Shown: positions 31,949 to 41,510 of the stretch, in pieces
How the letters are laid out: each line of letters starts with the position of its first letter
How positions within the stretch are numbered: position 1 is the first letter of the stretch
Notes under the pieces: model-generated
Seen by the model: the letters and a program-made list of their open reading frames with translations, nothing else
Told to the model about the DNA's origin: nothing
The model's database searches: none
NCBI RefSeq assembly: GCF_004331415.1
Contig: NZ_SJOP01000001.1
Span: 248,001 to 312,000 of the forward strand
DNA: 64,000 bases
Source: Kosakonia quasisacchari
Lineage (GTDB): Bacteria > Pseudomonadota > Gammaproteobacteria > Enterobacterales > Enterobacteriaceae
Reading direction: 5' to 3'
Translations under genes and position numbers: made by a program

Positions 31949-31953
31949 TGGTA

Positions 31954-33378
31954 TTACGGTTGGTACAGACCGACACCGAGGTCGTTCTCTTTACGCGTAC
32001 GGGCGATAACGGATTGCGGGGATTCCACCACACGCAGACCCATTTCTTCTTCGGTACGTACCAGCACACCGCGCAGGGAGTTCGGGTAGACGTCGACGAT
32101 TTCCACATCGACAAATTTACCGATCATCTCCGGTTTGCCTTCGAAGTTAACCACGCGGTTGTTTTCGGTGCGACCCGACAGCTCCATGATGCTTTTACGC
32201 GATGTGCCTTCCACCAGGATGCGCTGGGTAGTGCCGAGCATACGACGGCTCCAGGCCATCGCCTGCTGGTTAATGCGCTCTTGCAGAATATACAGCCGCT
32301 GTTTTTTCTCCTCTTCCGGCACATCGTCTACCATATCGGCAGCGGGCGTACCCGGTCGTGCGGAGAAGATAAAGCTGTAGCTCATGTCGAAGTTAACATC
32401 GGCAATCAGCTTCATGGTTTTTTCGAAGTCTTCGGTGGTTTCACCCGGGAAGCCGACGATAAAGTCGGAGCTAATCTGAATATCCGGGCGCGCTTCGCGC
32501 AGCTTACGGATGATCGCTTTATATTCCAGCGCGGTGTGCGTACGACTCATCAGATTCAGTATGCGATCGGACCCACTTTGTACCGGCAGATGCAGGAAAC
32601 TCACCAGCTCAGGTGTGTCGCGATAGACCTCAATGATGTCATCAGTGAATTCGATCGGGTGGCTGGTGGTGAAGCGGATACGGTCAATGCCATCAATGGC
32701 CGCCACCAGGCGCAAAAGCTCGGCAAAGGTGCCGGTGCTGCCGTCAAAGTTTTCACCGCGCCAGGCATTAACGTTCTGGCCGAGCAGGTTCACTTCACGG
32801 ACACCTTGCGCTGCCAGTTGAGCGATTTCAAACAGGATGTCGTCGGCAGGACGGCTGACTTCTTCACCACGGGTATAAGGCACCACGCAGTAAGTACAGT
32901 ATTTGTTACAGCCTTCCATGATCGATACAAACGCGGTTGGGCCATCGGCGCGTGGTTCCGGCAAACGGTCAAATTTTTCAATTTCCGGGAAGCTGATATC
33001 GACCACCGGGCTACGGGTGCCGCGCACGGAATTGATCATTTCCGGCAAGCGGTGCAGCGTTTGCGGCCCAAAAATAATGTCGACATAATGCGCACGCTGG
33101 CGAATATGGTCACCTTCCTGAGACGCCACGCAGCCGCCAACACCGATAATCAGATCCGGGTTTTTCTCTTTTAGCAGCTTCCAGCGCCCCAATTGATGGA
33201 AGACTTTTTCCTGGGCCTTTTCACGGATTGAGCAGGTATTAAGCAGCAGCACATCCGCTTCTTCCGCCACCTCGGTCAGTTGATAGCCGTGAGTGGCATC
33301 CAGCAGATCGGCCATCTTTGATGAATCGTATTCGTTCATCTGACAGCCCCAGGTTTTAATGTGGAGTTTTTTTGTCAT
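31954..33378 (-). CDS. miaB: tRNA-2-methylthio-N6-dimethylallyladenosine synthase MiaB
   Basis: Radical-SAM methylthiotransferase that modifies A37 of tRNAs reading UNN codons. It is 474 aa, the E. coli length. The three N-terminal cluster ligands are C12, C49 and C83; the radical-SAM cluster is C157-x3-C161-x2-C164 (CNKYCTYC). A C-terminal TRAM domain runs from about residue 380. Separated from ybeZ by a terminator and divergent from ubiF. Confidence 0.98.
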   Translation of the reverse strand: MTKKLHIKTWGCQMNEYDSSKMADLLDATHGYQLTEVAEEADVLLLNTCSIREKAQEKVFHQLGRWKLLKEKNPDLIIGVGGCVASQEGDHIRQRAHYVDIIFGPQTLHRLPEMINSVRGTRSPVVDISFPEIEKFDRLPEPRADGPTAFVSIMEGCNKYCTYCVVPYTRGEEVSRPADDILFEIAQLAAQGVREVNLLGQNVNAWRGENFDGSTGTFAELLRLVAAIDGIDRIRFTTSHPIEFTDDIIEVYRDTPELVSFLHLPVQSGSDRILNLMSRTHTALEYKAIIRKLREARPDIQISSDFIVGFPGETTEDFEKTMKLIADVNFDMSYSFIFSARPGTPAADMVDDVPEEEKKQRLYILQERINQQAMAWSRRMLGTTQRILVEGTSRKSIMELSGRTENNRVVNFEGKPEMIGKFVDVEIVDVYPNSLRGVLVRTEEEMGLRVVESPQSVIARTRKENDLGVGLYQP

Positions 33379-33549
33379 CGACTTGCTCTTGCTTAAGTTC
33401 GTATACGCTGAGTATGACGGGTATCAGCCAGGATTGCAGGCCGCGTATTGTAATGCTTTGGTCGCGTGCTGACCAGTATGACGGTTGTCAGCCTCAAGGG
33501 GTAAAAAATCCGGTAAACTTAACGGATTCTCGTTGAAGGACAATTAGCC

Positions 33550-34725
33550 ATGACAAATCAATCCACTGAAGTTGCCATCGTCGGTGGCGGAATGGTCGGC
33601 GGAGCGCTGGCGCTGGGGCTGGCGCAACATGGTTTTGCCGTGACCGTGATTGAAAAACAGGAACCTGCGGTGTTTGATGCCGCGGCGCAGCCGGATGTGC
33701 GGATCTCAGCGATCAGTGCCGCATCGGTGGCGTTGCTGCGCGGGCTGGGCGTCTGGGAGAGTATTCAGGCCATGCGCTGCCATCCTTACCGACAACTGGA
33801 AACCTGGGAGTGGGAAAATGCGCATGTGGTGTTCGATGCCCGTGAGCTTAAATTGCCGCTACTCGGTTATATGGTTGAAAACGCGGTGCTCCAGCGCGCG
33901 CTGTGGGAGGCTTTACAGGCGCACCCGCAGGTAACGCTGCTCACGGCTAAAGAATTAACCGCGCTGCATGCAGACAACGAATGTCATCAATTAACGTTTG
34001 CGGATGGTGACACGTTAACGGCGAAGCTGGTGGTAGGGGCCGATGGCGCGAATTCCTGGGTACGACAAGCGGCGGGGATTGGTATTCACGCCTGGCAGTA
34101 TCAACAATCCTGCATGTTGATCACCGTTCAATGCGAACACGAAGCAGGTGACAGCACCTGGCAGCATTTCACGCCTGATGGCCCGCATGCTTTTTTACCG
34201 CTGTTTGATAACTGGGCCTCGCTGGTGTGGTATGACACCCCGGCGCGTATCCGCCAGTTGCAGACATTAACAATGGCACAACTGGAGCAGGAGATTGCCC
34301 GGCATTTCCCGGTGCGGCTTGGTGCGGTTAAACCGGTTGCAGCGGCTGCTTTTCCGCTGACTCGCCGCCATGCACTGCAGTATGTCAGGCCGGGGCTTGC
34401 GCTGGTGGGTGATGCGGCGCATACCATTCATCCCTTGGCCGGGCAGGGCGTAAATCTGGGGTATCGCGATGTGGACGCGTTGCTGGATGTATTGACCAGC
34501 GCGCGTACGCACGCAGAAGCCTGGTCTAGTCACGCGGTATTGAAACGTTATCAGACGCGGCGTATGGCGGATAACTTTATTATGCAAAGTGGTATGGATC
34601 TGTTTTACGCCGGGTTTAGTAACTCTCTCGGCCCGGTGCGCTTGCTGCGCAATATCGGTCTGATGGCGGCGGAACGCGCTGGCGTGTTGAAACGGCAGGC
34701 GCTGAAGTACGCATTAGGATTGTAA
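33550..34725 (+). CDS. ubiF: 3-demethoxyubiquinol 3-hydroxylase UbiF
   Basis: FAD-dependent aromatic hydroxylase of ubiquinone biosynthesis. It is 391 aa as in E. coli. The N-terminal dinucleotide motif is VAIVGGGMVGGALALGL. The second FAD motif is LVGDAAHTIHPLAGQGVNLG, as in the UbiH/UbiF family. Divergent from miaB with 171 bp between starts. Confidence 0.96.
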   Translation: MTNQSTEVAIVGGGMVGGALALGLAQHGFAVTVIEKQEPAVFDAAAQPDVRISAISAASVALLRGLGVWESIQAMRCHPYRQLETWEWENAHVVFDARELKLPLLGYMVENAVLQRALWEALQAHPQVTLLTAKELTALHADNECHQLTFADGDTLTAKLVVGADGANSWVRQAAGIGIHAWQYQQSCMLITVQCEHEAGDSTWQHFTPDGPHAFLPLFDNWASLVWYDTPARIRQLQTLTMAQLEQEIARHFPVRLGAVKPVAAAAFPLTRRHALQYVRPGLALVGDAAHTIHPLAGQGVNLGYRDVDALLDVLTSARTHAEAWSSHAVLKRYQTRRMADNFIMQSGMDLFYAGFSNSLGPVRLLRNIGLMAAERAGVLKRQALKYALGL

Positions 34726-34730
34726 AAGGT

Positions 34731-34751
34731 CTGCGGGCGCAGCGCCCGCAG
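34731..34751. terminator. Hairpin between convergent ubiF and the membrane-protein gene
   Basis: CTGCGGGCG (34731-34739) and CGCCCGCAG (34743-34751) form a perfect 9-bp stem with a CAG loop. Four T follow a few bases later on the minus strand only. Confidence 0.55.
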
Positions 34752-34754
34752 TAC

Positions 34755-35342
34755 TCACATAATTGCCAATAACTTATCCAGTGCCGTGTGCGCACCTTTT
34801 TTGTCGATAAAAAAGGCCTGATACCCATCAATCCCTTCAAGCTGTTGCAGCGCCCATTCGCCATTGTGCATTTTGCGCAGCAACAGCACTGTGCGGTAAA
34901 GCGGCACCAGCAGAATAATCAGCGCCACGAAGGCTGCCGCCCCATAGCTCGTGGAGAGCGGGTTTGCGCTGGCCTGTTGCACCAGTAGCGCGACAGACGC
35001 AACTTGCAGCACAAGCCTGGCGAGCAGTGTCCGCATACAGAATTGCTGAAGGCGCTGTGGCGTAGAGAAGCAGGGGTTTTTCAGCGATGAGCGTGTTTCC
35101 TGCACCGGAATGCCCTGCACATACACCGTCCAGTGAGTTGTCTCCTTCAGCAGCAGGGCCTGGCCGCTTTCGCTCAGCGTATGCAGACGCATGGATATGA
35201 CAACCGGAAAGATCAACCCCATACAGAGGCCATAAAAGATCGGCGCGGAGAGGCCCATAAAAGCAAGACCGAAACCGGTGACCACAAAGAGTACATACAG
35301 CGGGGCATAAATTAACAGGGCAGTGTTTTGATAGTTCATCAT
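34755..35342 (-). CDS. Hypothetical membrane protein, four predicted TM helices
   Basis: I do not recognise this 195-aa protein. Four hydrophobic segments are visible at residues ~7-30, ~33-51, ~105-125 and ~132-156. A ~50-residue hydrophilic loop lies between helices 2 and 3, and a ~40-residue soluble tail ends IDKKGAHTALDKLLAIM. The start could be either of two tandem ATG codons (35342 or 35339); no strong ribosome-binding site separates them. Codon use looks like its neighbours. It has no counterpart that I recall between ubiF and the tRNA cluster of E. coli K-12. Confidence 0.75.
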   Translation of the reverse strand: MMNYQNTALLIYAPLYVLFVVTGFGLAFMGLSAPIFYGLCMGLIFPVVISMRLHTLSESGQALLLKETTHWTVYVQGIPVQETRSSLKNPCFSTPQRLQQFCMRTLLARLVLQVASVALLVQQASANPLSTSYGAAAFVALIILLVPLYRTVLLLRKMHNGEWALQQLEGIDGYQAFFIDKKGAHTALDKLLAIM

Positions 35343-35426
35343 GCTGACTCAGAGGAGAGAGGCGGGTAAATTACCATACGTTTTATGCCGTGATTAACTA
35401 CCAACATCGGGGAATGTGTAGAAAAC

Positions 35427-35460
35427 AAAAAAGCCCGCCGAAGCGAGCTTTTTTGTTTTG
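35427..35460 (-). terminator. Terminator of the tRNA operon
   Basis: Arms at 35428-35438 and 35443-35454 form an A-G-C-T-C-G-C stem (one G-U pair) closed by a UUCG loop on the minus strand. The tail is TTTTTTGTTTT. It lies just after the last tRNA-Gln. Confidence 0.9.
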
Positions 35461-35461
35461 T

Positions 35462-35536
35462 TGGCTGGGGTACGAGGATTCGAACCTCGGAATGGTGGAA
35501 TCAGAATCCACTGCCTTACCGCTTGGCGATACCCCA
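35462..35536 (-). tRNA. glnX: tRNA-Gln (anticodon CTG), last of the operon
   Basis: 75 nt with encoded CCA. The 5' half TGGGGTATCGCCAAGCGGTA and the T-arm GGTTCGAATCC are canonical; the anticodon loop reads TTCTGAT. It differs from the neighbouring glnV copy by one base in the variable loop (35491). Symbol assigned by synteny with the E. coli cluster. Confidence 0.95.
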
Positions 35537-35569
35537 AAAGTGCGTTCGCGAAAGCAAACGTCTTTGAGT

Positions 35570-35644
35570 TGGCTGGGGTACGAGGATTCGAACCTCGGGA
35601 TGGTGGAATCAGAATCCACTGCCTTACCGCTTGGCGATACCCCA
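35570..35644 (-). tRNA. glnV: tRNA-Gln (anticodon CTG)
   Basis: 75 nt with encoded CCA and anticodon CTG, nearly identical to the copy at 35462-35536. A 33-nt spacer separates the two. Symbol by synteny. Confidence 0.95.
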
Positions 35645-35690
35645 ACAAATCTTTTTCAGGTTTAACGTTTGAAACATTAGACCTTCAATA

Positions 35691-35767
35691 TGGTGGCTAC
35701 GACGGGAATCGAACCTGTGACCCCAGCATTATGAGTGCTGTGCTCTAACCAGCTGAGCTACGTAGCC
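35691..35767 (-). tRNA. metU: tRNA-Met (elongator, anticodon CAT)
   Basis: 77 nt including CCA. It begins GGCTACGTAGCTCAG and has CTCATAA in the anticodon loop, matching elongator rather than initiator tRNA-Met. It is identical to the copy at 36097-36173. Confidence 0.95.
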
Positions 35768-35795
35768 AAGTTTTACTGCTTTCCCAGTCATCGAC

Positions 35796-35870
35796 TGGCT
35801 GGGGTACCTGGATTCGAACCAGGGAATGCCGGTATCAAAAACCGGTGCCTTACCGCTTGGCGATACCCCA
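35796..35870 (-). tRNA. glnW: tRNA-Gln (anticodon TTG)
   Basis: 75 nt with CCA; anticodon loop TTTTGAT. Identical over its full length to the copy at 35906-35980. Confidence 0.95.
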
Positions 35871-35905
35871 ACGACTAGTGCGTTTTGCAGGAGTCGAAGA
35901 AGAGA

Positions 35906-35980
35906 TGGCTGGGGTACCTGGATTCGAACCAGGGAATGCCGGTATCAAAAACCGGTGCCTTACCGCTTGGCGATACCCCA
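35906..35980 (-). tRNA. glnU: tRNA-Gln (anticodon TTG)
   Basis: 75 nt with CCA, anticodon TTG, an exact duplicate of glnW. Symbol by synteny. Confidence 0.95.
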
Positions 35981-36003
35981 TCCGTGCAACACCTACTTAG
36001 GAA

Positions 36004-36088
36004 TGGTGCGGGAGGCGAGACTTGAACTCGCACACCTTGCGGCGCCAGAACCTAAATCTGGTGCGTCTACCAATTTCGCCACTCCCGC
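36004..36088 (-). tRNA. leuW: tRNA-Leu (anticodon TAG)
   Basis: 85 nt with the long variable arm expected of tRNA-Leu and encoded CCA. It starts GCGGGAGTGGCGAAATTGG; the anticodon loop contains TAG (CUA codons). Confidence 0.95.
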
Positions 36089-36096
36089 AAAAAAAA

Positions 36097-36173
36097 TGGT
36101 GGCTACGACGGGAATCGAACCTGTGACCCCAGCATTATGAGTGCTGTGCTCTAACCAGCTGAGCTACGTAGCC
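36097..36173 (-). tRNA. metT: tRNA-Met (elongator, anticodon CAT), first of the operon
   Basis: 77 nt, identical to metU. It is the promoter-proximal gene; the predicted transcription start lies about 30 nt upstream. Confidence 0.95.
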
Positions 36174-36202
36174 ATCTTTTTTCGCGTTACCTTATCGGCG
36201 TT

Positions 36203-36240
36203 GCGGGGCGCATTATGCGTATTGGGCTTTACAGCGTCAA
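36203..36240 (-). promoter_or_regulatory. Promoter of the metT-glnX tRNA operon
   Basis: On the minus strand, TTGACG (36235-36240) is followed after exactly 17 bp by CATAAT (36212-36217). The next bases, GCGCCCCGC, form a GC-rich discriminator typical of stringently controlled stable-RNA promoters. Confidence 0.82.
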
Positions 36241-36347
36241 TACCTTTTTCATCGAAAATTGCCGGAATGTGACTGTTTGGTTAGGTTGCGAACAGCATGG
36301 CGCTTTATTGGGCGAAAAACGATTTTATTCATTAAATCAGCGCACAA

Positions 36348-36373
36348 AAAGCAACAGGCCCCGCAGGGGCCTG
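36348..36373 (-). terminator. Terminator downstream of asnB
   Basis: CAGGCCCC (36355-36362), loop GCA, GGGGCCTG (36366-36373), with a TTGCTTTTTG tail on the minus strand. Confidence 0.85.
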
Positions 36374-36392
36374 TAAGAATAACCATTATTTA

Positions 36393-38057
36393 TTAATAAG
36401 CTGACTGGTGAATACCTACCGCGCGACCTGACGGATCATTCATGGTTTTGAAGGCTTCGTCCCATTCAAACGCTTTTGCGGAAGAACAGGCAACGGACGG
36501 ACCGCCAGGGACGCATTCCGCGGCACTCGGCAGCGGGAACAGCTCTTCAAAAATTTCGCGGTACAGATACGCTTCTTTCGATGCTGGTGTGTTGTATGGG
36601 AAACGGTAGCTGGCCGTTGCCAGTTGTTGATCCGTAACCTGCTGCGCAGCGACTTCTTTCAGCGTATCGATCCAGCTGTAACCTACGCCGTCGGAGAACT
36701 GCTCTTTTTGACGCCATGCCACGCTTGCCGGCAGGTAGGATTCAAAACATTCGCGCAGAATGTGTTTTTCCATTTTGCCGTTGCTGCCGCACATTTTGTC
36801 TTCCGGGTTAATGCGCATGGCCACGTCGAGGAATTTTTTATCCAGGAACGGTACGCGCGCTTCCACGCCCCAGGCGGACATCGCTTTGTTTGCACGCGCG
36901 CAGTCGAACATATGCAGCGCTTGCAGTTTACGCACGGTTTCTTCGTGTAACTCTTTGGCATCCGGCGCTTTATGGAAATAGAGATAGCCGCCAAACACTT
37001 CATCGGAACCTTCGCCGGAGAGCACCATTTTGATGCCCATTGCTTTGATCTTACGCGACATCAGGTACATAGGCGTGGAGGCGCGAATCGTCGTTACGTC
37101 ATAGGTTTCAATGTGGTAAATCACATCGCGAATCGCATCCAGCCCTTCCTGCACGGTGAAATGAATTTCATGGTGCACGGTGCCAAGATGGTTGGCGACT
37201 TCCTGCGCCGCTTTCAGATCCGGCGCGCCTTTCAGACCAACAGCAAAGGAGTGAAGTTGCGGCCACCAGGCTTCTGATTTCTCTTGATCTTCAACGCGAC
37301 GGGCAGCGAATTTTTTGGTGATAGCGGAAATGACCGAAGAATCCAGACCGCCCGAAAGCAGCACGCCGTACGGTACATCGGACATCAGGTGGCTTTTCAC
37401 CGCGTCTTCCAGCGCCTGGCGCAGTTGCGCTTTGTCGGTCACGTTGTCTTTTACTGCATCGTATTCAAACCAGTCGCGCTGGTAATAAGAGCGGATTTCG
37501 CCGTCTTTGCTCCACAGGTAGCTGCCAGCCGGGAACTCTTTGATAGTGCGGCAAACCGGCACCAGTGCTTTCATTTCTGACGCAACGTACAAGTTGCCGT
37601 GTTCGTCGTGACCCATATACAGCGGAATGATGCCGATATGGTCGCGGCCAATCAAGTAAGCGTCTTTTTCACTGTCATACAGGGCGAAAGAGAACATGCC
37701 TTGCAGTTCATCGAGGAATTCCGGTCCTTTTTCCTGGTACAGCGCAAGGATCACTTCGCAATCGGAGCCGGTCTGGAATGCGTAACGGTCGCCATATTCT
37801 GCGCGCAACGCCTGGTGGTTATAAATTTCACCGTTTACCGCCAGTGCATGGGTTTTCTTCTCGTTGTACAGCGGCTGTGCCCCAGCGTTAACGTCAACAA
37901 TAGAGAGACGTTCGTGCGCCAGAATGGCTTTATCATTTGCATAAACACCGGACCAGTCCGGGCCGCGATGGCGCATCAGGCGGGATAATTCCAGCGCTTT
38001 TTTACGTAATTCGACCGCGTCGGTTTTAATATCCAGTACGCCAAAAATTGAACACAT
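36393..38057 (-). CDS. asnB: Glutamine-hydrolysing asparagine synthetase AsnB
   Basis: Makes asparagine from aspartate, glutamine and ATP. It is 554 aa from ATG 38057, so that MCSIFGVLD exposes the nucleophilic cysteine after removal of Met; the longer frame from 38084 would bury it. The N-terminal Ntn glutaminase domain (HRGPDWSG, NGEIYNH) spans ~1-200. The synthetase domain with PP-loop LLSGGLDSSV and SGEGSDEVFGGY follows. GGAGAAG lies upstream of the start. Confidence 0.98.
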   Translation of the reverse strand: MCSIFGVLDIKTDAVELRKKALELSRLMRHRGPDWSGVYANDKAILAHERLSIVDVNAGAQPLYNEKKTHALAVNGEIYNHQALRAEYGDRYAFQTGSDCEVILALYQEKGPEFLDELQGMFSFALYDSEKDAYLIGRDHIGIIPLYMGHDEHGNLYVASEMKALVPVCRTIKEFPAGSYLWSKDGEIRSYYQRDWFEYDAVKDNVTDKAQLRQALEDAVKSHLMSDVPYGVLLSGGLDSSVISAITKKFAARRVEDQEKSEAWWPQLHSFAVGLKGAPDLKAAQEVANHLGTVHHEIHFTVQEGLDAIRDVIYHIETYDVTTIRASTPMYLMSRKIKAMGIKMVLSGEGSDEVFGGYLYFHKAPDAKELHEETVRKLQALHMFDCARANKAMSAWGVEARVPFLDKKFLDVAMRINPEDKMCGSNGKMEKHILRECFESYLPASVAWRQKEQFSDGVGYSWIDTLKEVAAQQVTDQQLATASYRFPYNTPASKEAYLYREIFEELFPLPSAAECVPGGPSVACSSAKAFEWDEAFKTMNDPSGRAVGIHQSAY

Positions 38058-38282
38058 AGACTTCTCCGTTAATCTTGAATGCAAAGCTGTAATGTTGTGT
38101 GCTTGCAGTCAAAATGCCGCAAAAAAGGGGCAGGGTGCAAGGCTTTTACCGCGCTGAAAGTAAAAAGTGCAATGGCGATTGTCGAATGCTGAAAAAAGAG
38201 TATGTATAAGACGCGGTTATTGATGAATCGTCAAAATAATGCGCTTTTTATTGATGGTGGCTGTTTTTGAGAGGGCTAAAAA

Positions 38283-38308
38283 TAAAGAACCACGCCCGAA
38301 GACGTGGT
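38283..38308 (-). terminator. Terminator of the nagBACD operon
   Basis: An 8-bp stem at 38289-38308 with a UUCG loop on the minus strand and the tail TCTTTATTTTT, just downstream of nagD. Confidence 0.85.
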
Positions 38309-38313
38309 AGCAG

Positions 38314-39066
38314 TTAGATAACGTCGATTTCCGCGACCGACGGGTAAATCCACGACGGGCGAAACGGCATGCTGTCGATATCGTCGATGCGCGATACGCC
38401 AGAGAGCACCAGAATGGTTTCAAGCCCGGCCTGAAAGCCCGCCAGAATGTCGGTCCGCAGGTTATCGCCCACAATCACCGTCTGTTCTGAGTGCGCCTGC
38501 ATTGTATTCAGCGCCGCACGGATAATCCACGGGCTGGGCTTGCCCACATAGAAAGGTTTACGACCGGAAATTTTTTCGATGCCGGCGCACAGCGCGCCGC
38601 AGGCTGGATAATACCCTCGCCCGTGGGTGTCCGGATTGGTGGCGATAAAGCGCGCGCCGTTCGCTACGAAGAATGCCGCTTTATGCATCATTTCCCAGTT
38701 ATAGGAGCGAGTCTCGCCAACGATGACAAAATCCGGGTTGATGTCGGTAATGGTAAAACCGGCTTTGTACAGTTCGTGGATCAACGCGCCTTCGCCCACC
38801 ACATAGGCTTTTTTCCCTTCCTGGCGCTTAAGAAAATCGGCGGTCGCCATCGCCGAGGTATAAAAGACGCTGGCAGGCACATCAATACCGGCAGAGACAA
38901 AGCGGTTCGCCAGATCCTGGCCAGTTTGCGAAGGGTAGTTGGTCAACAATACCAGCGGCATGCCTTTTTCAAGGATACGGGTGATGAACTCTGCAGCACC
39001 CGGTATGGCAACGTTGTCGTGCATCAGCACGCCGTCAATATCACAGATTACATTCTGAATGGTCAT
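38314..39066 (-). CDS. nagD: HAD-family nucleotide phosphatase NagD (UmpH)
   Basis: A 250-aa haloacid-dehalogenase phosphatase; the E. coli enzyme prefers UMP and other ribonucleoside monophosphates. The catalytic motif DIDGVLMHDN puts the nucleophile at D9 and the acid at D11. KPSPWIIRAAL and VGDNLRTDILAG supply motifs III/IV. ATG 39066 (MTIQNVICD) matches E. coli. Last gene of nagB-nagA-nagC-nagD. Confidence 0.96.
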   Translation of the reverse strand: MTIQNVICDIDGVLMHDNVAIPGAAEFITRILEKGMPLVLLTNYPSQTGQDLANRFVSAGIDVPASVFYTSAMATADFLKRQEGKKAYVVGEGALIHELYKAGFTITDINPDFVIVGETRSYNWEMMHKAAFFVANGARFIATNPDTHGRGYYPACGALCAGIEKISGRKPFYVGKPSPWIIRAALNTMQAHSEQTVIVGDNLRTDILAGFQAGLETILVLSGVSRIDDIDSMPFRPSWIYPSVAEIDVI

Positions 39067-39106
39067 GGACTGTCCGGATAAAAAATAAGTGTTAACGATA
39101 AAGCTG

Positions 39107-40327
39107 TCAGTTTTCCAGCAAACGTTGCAGCAGCAGACCATTGAGCATAGCGCGTTTCACCAGCGCAAACGCGCCGATCGCCGAGCGGTGATCCAGCGTG
39201 GAGGGCACTACCGGCAAGTTTTTGCGAAACGCTTTTAACGCCTGGGTGTTAATGCATGCCTTAATGGCAGGGAGCAGCACTTTTTCCGCTTCAACAATCT
39301 CCCCGGCGATCACCACTTTCTGTGGGTTAAACAGGTTAATCGCAATGGCAATGGTTTTACCCAGGTGGCGGCCAACATGTTCAATCACTTCACACGCCAG
39401 CGCATCGCCTTTATTGGCGGCTTTACAGATGGTTTTGATCGAACAATCTTCCAGCGTCAGGCGGCTCTGGTAACCCTGTTCCAACAGGTGGCGAACTCGG
39501 TGCTCTATCGCTGCATTGGCAGCGATAGTTTCCAGGCAGCCGAAGTTGCCGCAGTGGCAGCGTTCACCCAGCGGCTCGACTTGCACGTGCCCAATTTCGC
39601 CGACGTTGCCGTTACGGCCGATGAAAATACGTCCATTGGAGATAATCCCGGCGCCCGTACCACGGTGCACACGCACCAGAATGGAGTCTTCACAATCCTG
39701 ACTTGCCCCAAAATAGTGCTCGGCCAGCGCCAGGCTGCGAATGTCATGCCCGACAAAACAGGTCAATTTGAAGCGTTCTTCCAGGGCTTCCACCAGCGCC
39801 CAGTTTTCAACCTGAATATGCGGCATATAGCGAATCACACCGCTTTCCGGATCTACCAGACCTGGCAGAATAACGGAAATCGCGATCAGTTCGCGGATCT
39901 TGCGTTGGCTGGTTTCAATAAAGTGGCTGATGGTATTGAGCAGCGCATGTTCCAGCGTTTCCTGGGTGCGTTCGGGGAGCGGGAAATGTTCTTCCGCCAG
40001 CACCTTGCTGCTCAAATCGTACAACGTGAGCGTGGTGTCATAACGCCCGAGACGAACGCCGATCGCCTGAAAGTTGCGGGTTTCGGTGACAATAGAGATA
40101 GCGCGGCGGCCCCCGGTGGAGGCCTGCTGATCGACTTCTTTAATCAGTCCGCGTTCGATGAGCTGGCGCGTGATTTTTGTCACGCTGGCGGGAGCGAGCT
40201 GGCTTTGTTCGGCAATCTGTATGCGCGAAATGGGGCCATGTTGGTCAATCAGGCGGTAAACCGCCGCGCTGTTAAGCTGCTTTACGAGGTCAACGTTACC
40301 GATTTGAGCTTGTCCGCCTGATGTCAT
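39107..40327 (-). CDS. nagC: GlcNAc-responsive repressor NagC
   Basis: ROK-family regulator that represses nag and chitin genes until GlcNAc-6-phosphate binds. It is 406 aa as in E. coli. An N-terminal winged helix (residues ~20-80, PISRIQIAEQSQLAPASVTK) precedes the ROK sugar-binding domain with the zinc cluster GERCHCGNFGCLE. Palindromes that look like its operators lie at 42547-42567, 47083-47103 and 47317-47337. Confidence 0.97.
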   Translation of the reverse strand: MTSGGQAQIGNVDLVKQLNSAAVYRLIDQHGPISRIQIAEQSQLAPASVTKITRQLIERGLIKEVDQQASTGGRRAISIVTETRNFQAIGVRLGRYDTTLTLYDLSSKVLAEEHFPLPERTQETLEHALLNTISHFIETSQRKIRELIAISVILPGLVDPESGVIRYMPHIQVENWALVEALEERFKLTCFVGHDIRSLALAEHYFGASQDCEDSILVRVHRGTGAGIISNGRIFIGRNGNVGEIGHVQVEPLGERCHCGNFGCLETIAANAAIEHRVRHLLEQGYQSRLTLEDCSIKTICKAANKGDALACEVIEHVGRHLGKTIAIAINLFNPQKVVIAGEIVEAEKVLLPAIKACINTQALKAFRKNLPVVPSTLDHRSAIGAFALVKRAMLNGLLLQRLLEN

Positions 40328-40336
40328 ACCGTCTCT

Positions 40337-41485
40337 TTATGCAGTGACGACCTCGTTGCCATTAACGATGGTCTTGATGATTTTATAATCGCGCGTGAAC
40401 GCCGTCAGGTTCGCCACTTTCCCCGCAGCGAGACTTCCCAGCTTTTCGTCAACGCCAATGGCGCGAGCGGGGTAGAGAGTTGCCATACGCAGCGCTTCAT
40501 CCAGCGCAATGCCGACATGCTCCACCAGATTTCGCACCCCTTCGATCATCGTCAGGGAGGAACCGCTCAGCGTTCCGTTTTCGTCCACGCACAGTCCATT
40601 ACGGTAGTATATTGTTTTGCCAGCAAAAATGAACTGCTCAATATTCGCCCCCGCTGGCGCTGTCGCGTCAGTTACCAGGCAAAGTTTGTCGCCTTTCAAT
40701 CGCTTAGCATTACGGATATTAACGTAATCGACATGCAGACCGTCTGCAATCACACCACAGTAAACGTCTGTGTCATCCAGTACTGCGCCTGCCAGACCAG
40801 GCTCACGGCCGGTAATGTACGGCATGGCATTATATAAATGTGTGGCGAAAGTGATCCCGGCGCGGAAACCCGCTTTCGCCTCTTTTAGCGTTGCATTGGA
40901 GTGACCGGCAGAAACCACAATGCCTGCATCAGCTAACTGGCGAATTACCGCATCGCCGGCCATTTCTGGGGCCAGCGTAACTTTGGTGATCACATCGGCG
41001 TTTTGGCACAGGAACTCGACTAACGCCGGGTCCGGTTTACGCACGAATTCCGGGTTGTGAGTCCCTTTTTTAACAATATTCAGCCACGGTCCTTCCAGAT
41101 GAAGGCCCAGTGCCTGGTGCGGGTATTTAGCCAGGTAATCGCGCATTACCTGCACGCCCTGTTTCATTAATTCGTCGCTGGTGGTAATCAGCGTCGGCAG
41201 GTAGCTGGTGCAGCCGGATTTCTCATTCGCCTGCTGCATGATCTCCAGCGTTTTTATGCTAACGGCTTCTGCGGTGTCGTTAAACTGTACACCGCCACAG
41301 CCGTTGAGCTGTACGTCGATAAAACCGGGGGCAAGGATGGCGCCACTCAGCGAGCGTTGTTCAATTCCTGTTGGCAGCTCAGCCAGCGGACAAAGGCGTT
41401 CAATCAGACCATTGGCGACAACAAGCGCGTGATCATCCAGAATTTCATGGCCGGTGTAGATTCGGCCCTGGGTTAAAGCATACAT
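40337..41485 (-). CDS. nagA: N-acetylglucosamine-6-phosphate deacetylase NagA
   Basis: Removes acetate from GlcNAc-6-P, giving GlcN-6-P for NagB. It is 382 aa, the E. coli length, an amidohydrolase-fold enzyme. Metal and catalytic segments are visible: [29 protein letters not shown] and the catalytic Asp in [11 protein letters not shown]. It ends 9 bp before nagC. Confidence 0.97.
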   Translation of the reverse strand: MYALTQGRIYTGHEILDDHALVVANGLIERLCPLAELPTGIEQRSLSGAILAPGFIDVQLNGCGGVQFNDTAEAVSIKTLEIMQQANEKSGCTSYLPTLITTSDELMKQGVQVMRDYLAKYPHQALGLHLEGPWLNIVKKGTHNPEFVRKPDPALVEFLCQNADVITKVTLAPEMAGDAVIRQLADAGIVVSAGHSNATLKEAKAGFRAGITFATHLYNAMPYITGREPGLAGAVLDDTDVYCGVIADGLHVDYVNIRNAKRLKGDKLCLVTDATAPAGANIEQFIFAGKTIYYRNGLCVDENGTLSGSSLTMIEGVRNLVEHVGIALDEALRMATLYPARAIGVDEKLGSLAAGKVANLTAFTRDYKIIKTIVNGNEVVTA

Positions 41486-41510
41486 AACGACCCCCGGTTA
41501 ACTAGGTATA

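Noticed and set aside
31690..33174. 494-codon open frame antisense to ybeZ and miaB
   Set aside because: It spans two real genes and the terminator between them, with no recognisable domain.
35390..35748. Short open frames with repeated GVRGFEPR-type segments over the tRNA cluster
   Set aside because: The repetition comes from the duplicated tRNA-Gln genes. These are tRNA sequences, not proteins or a CRISPR array.
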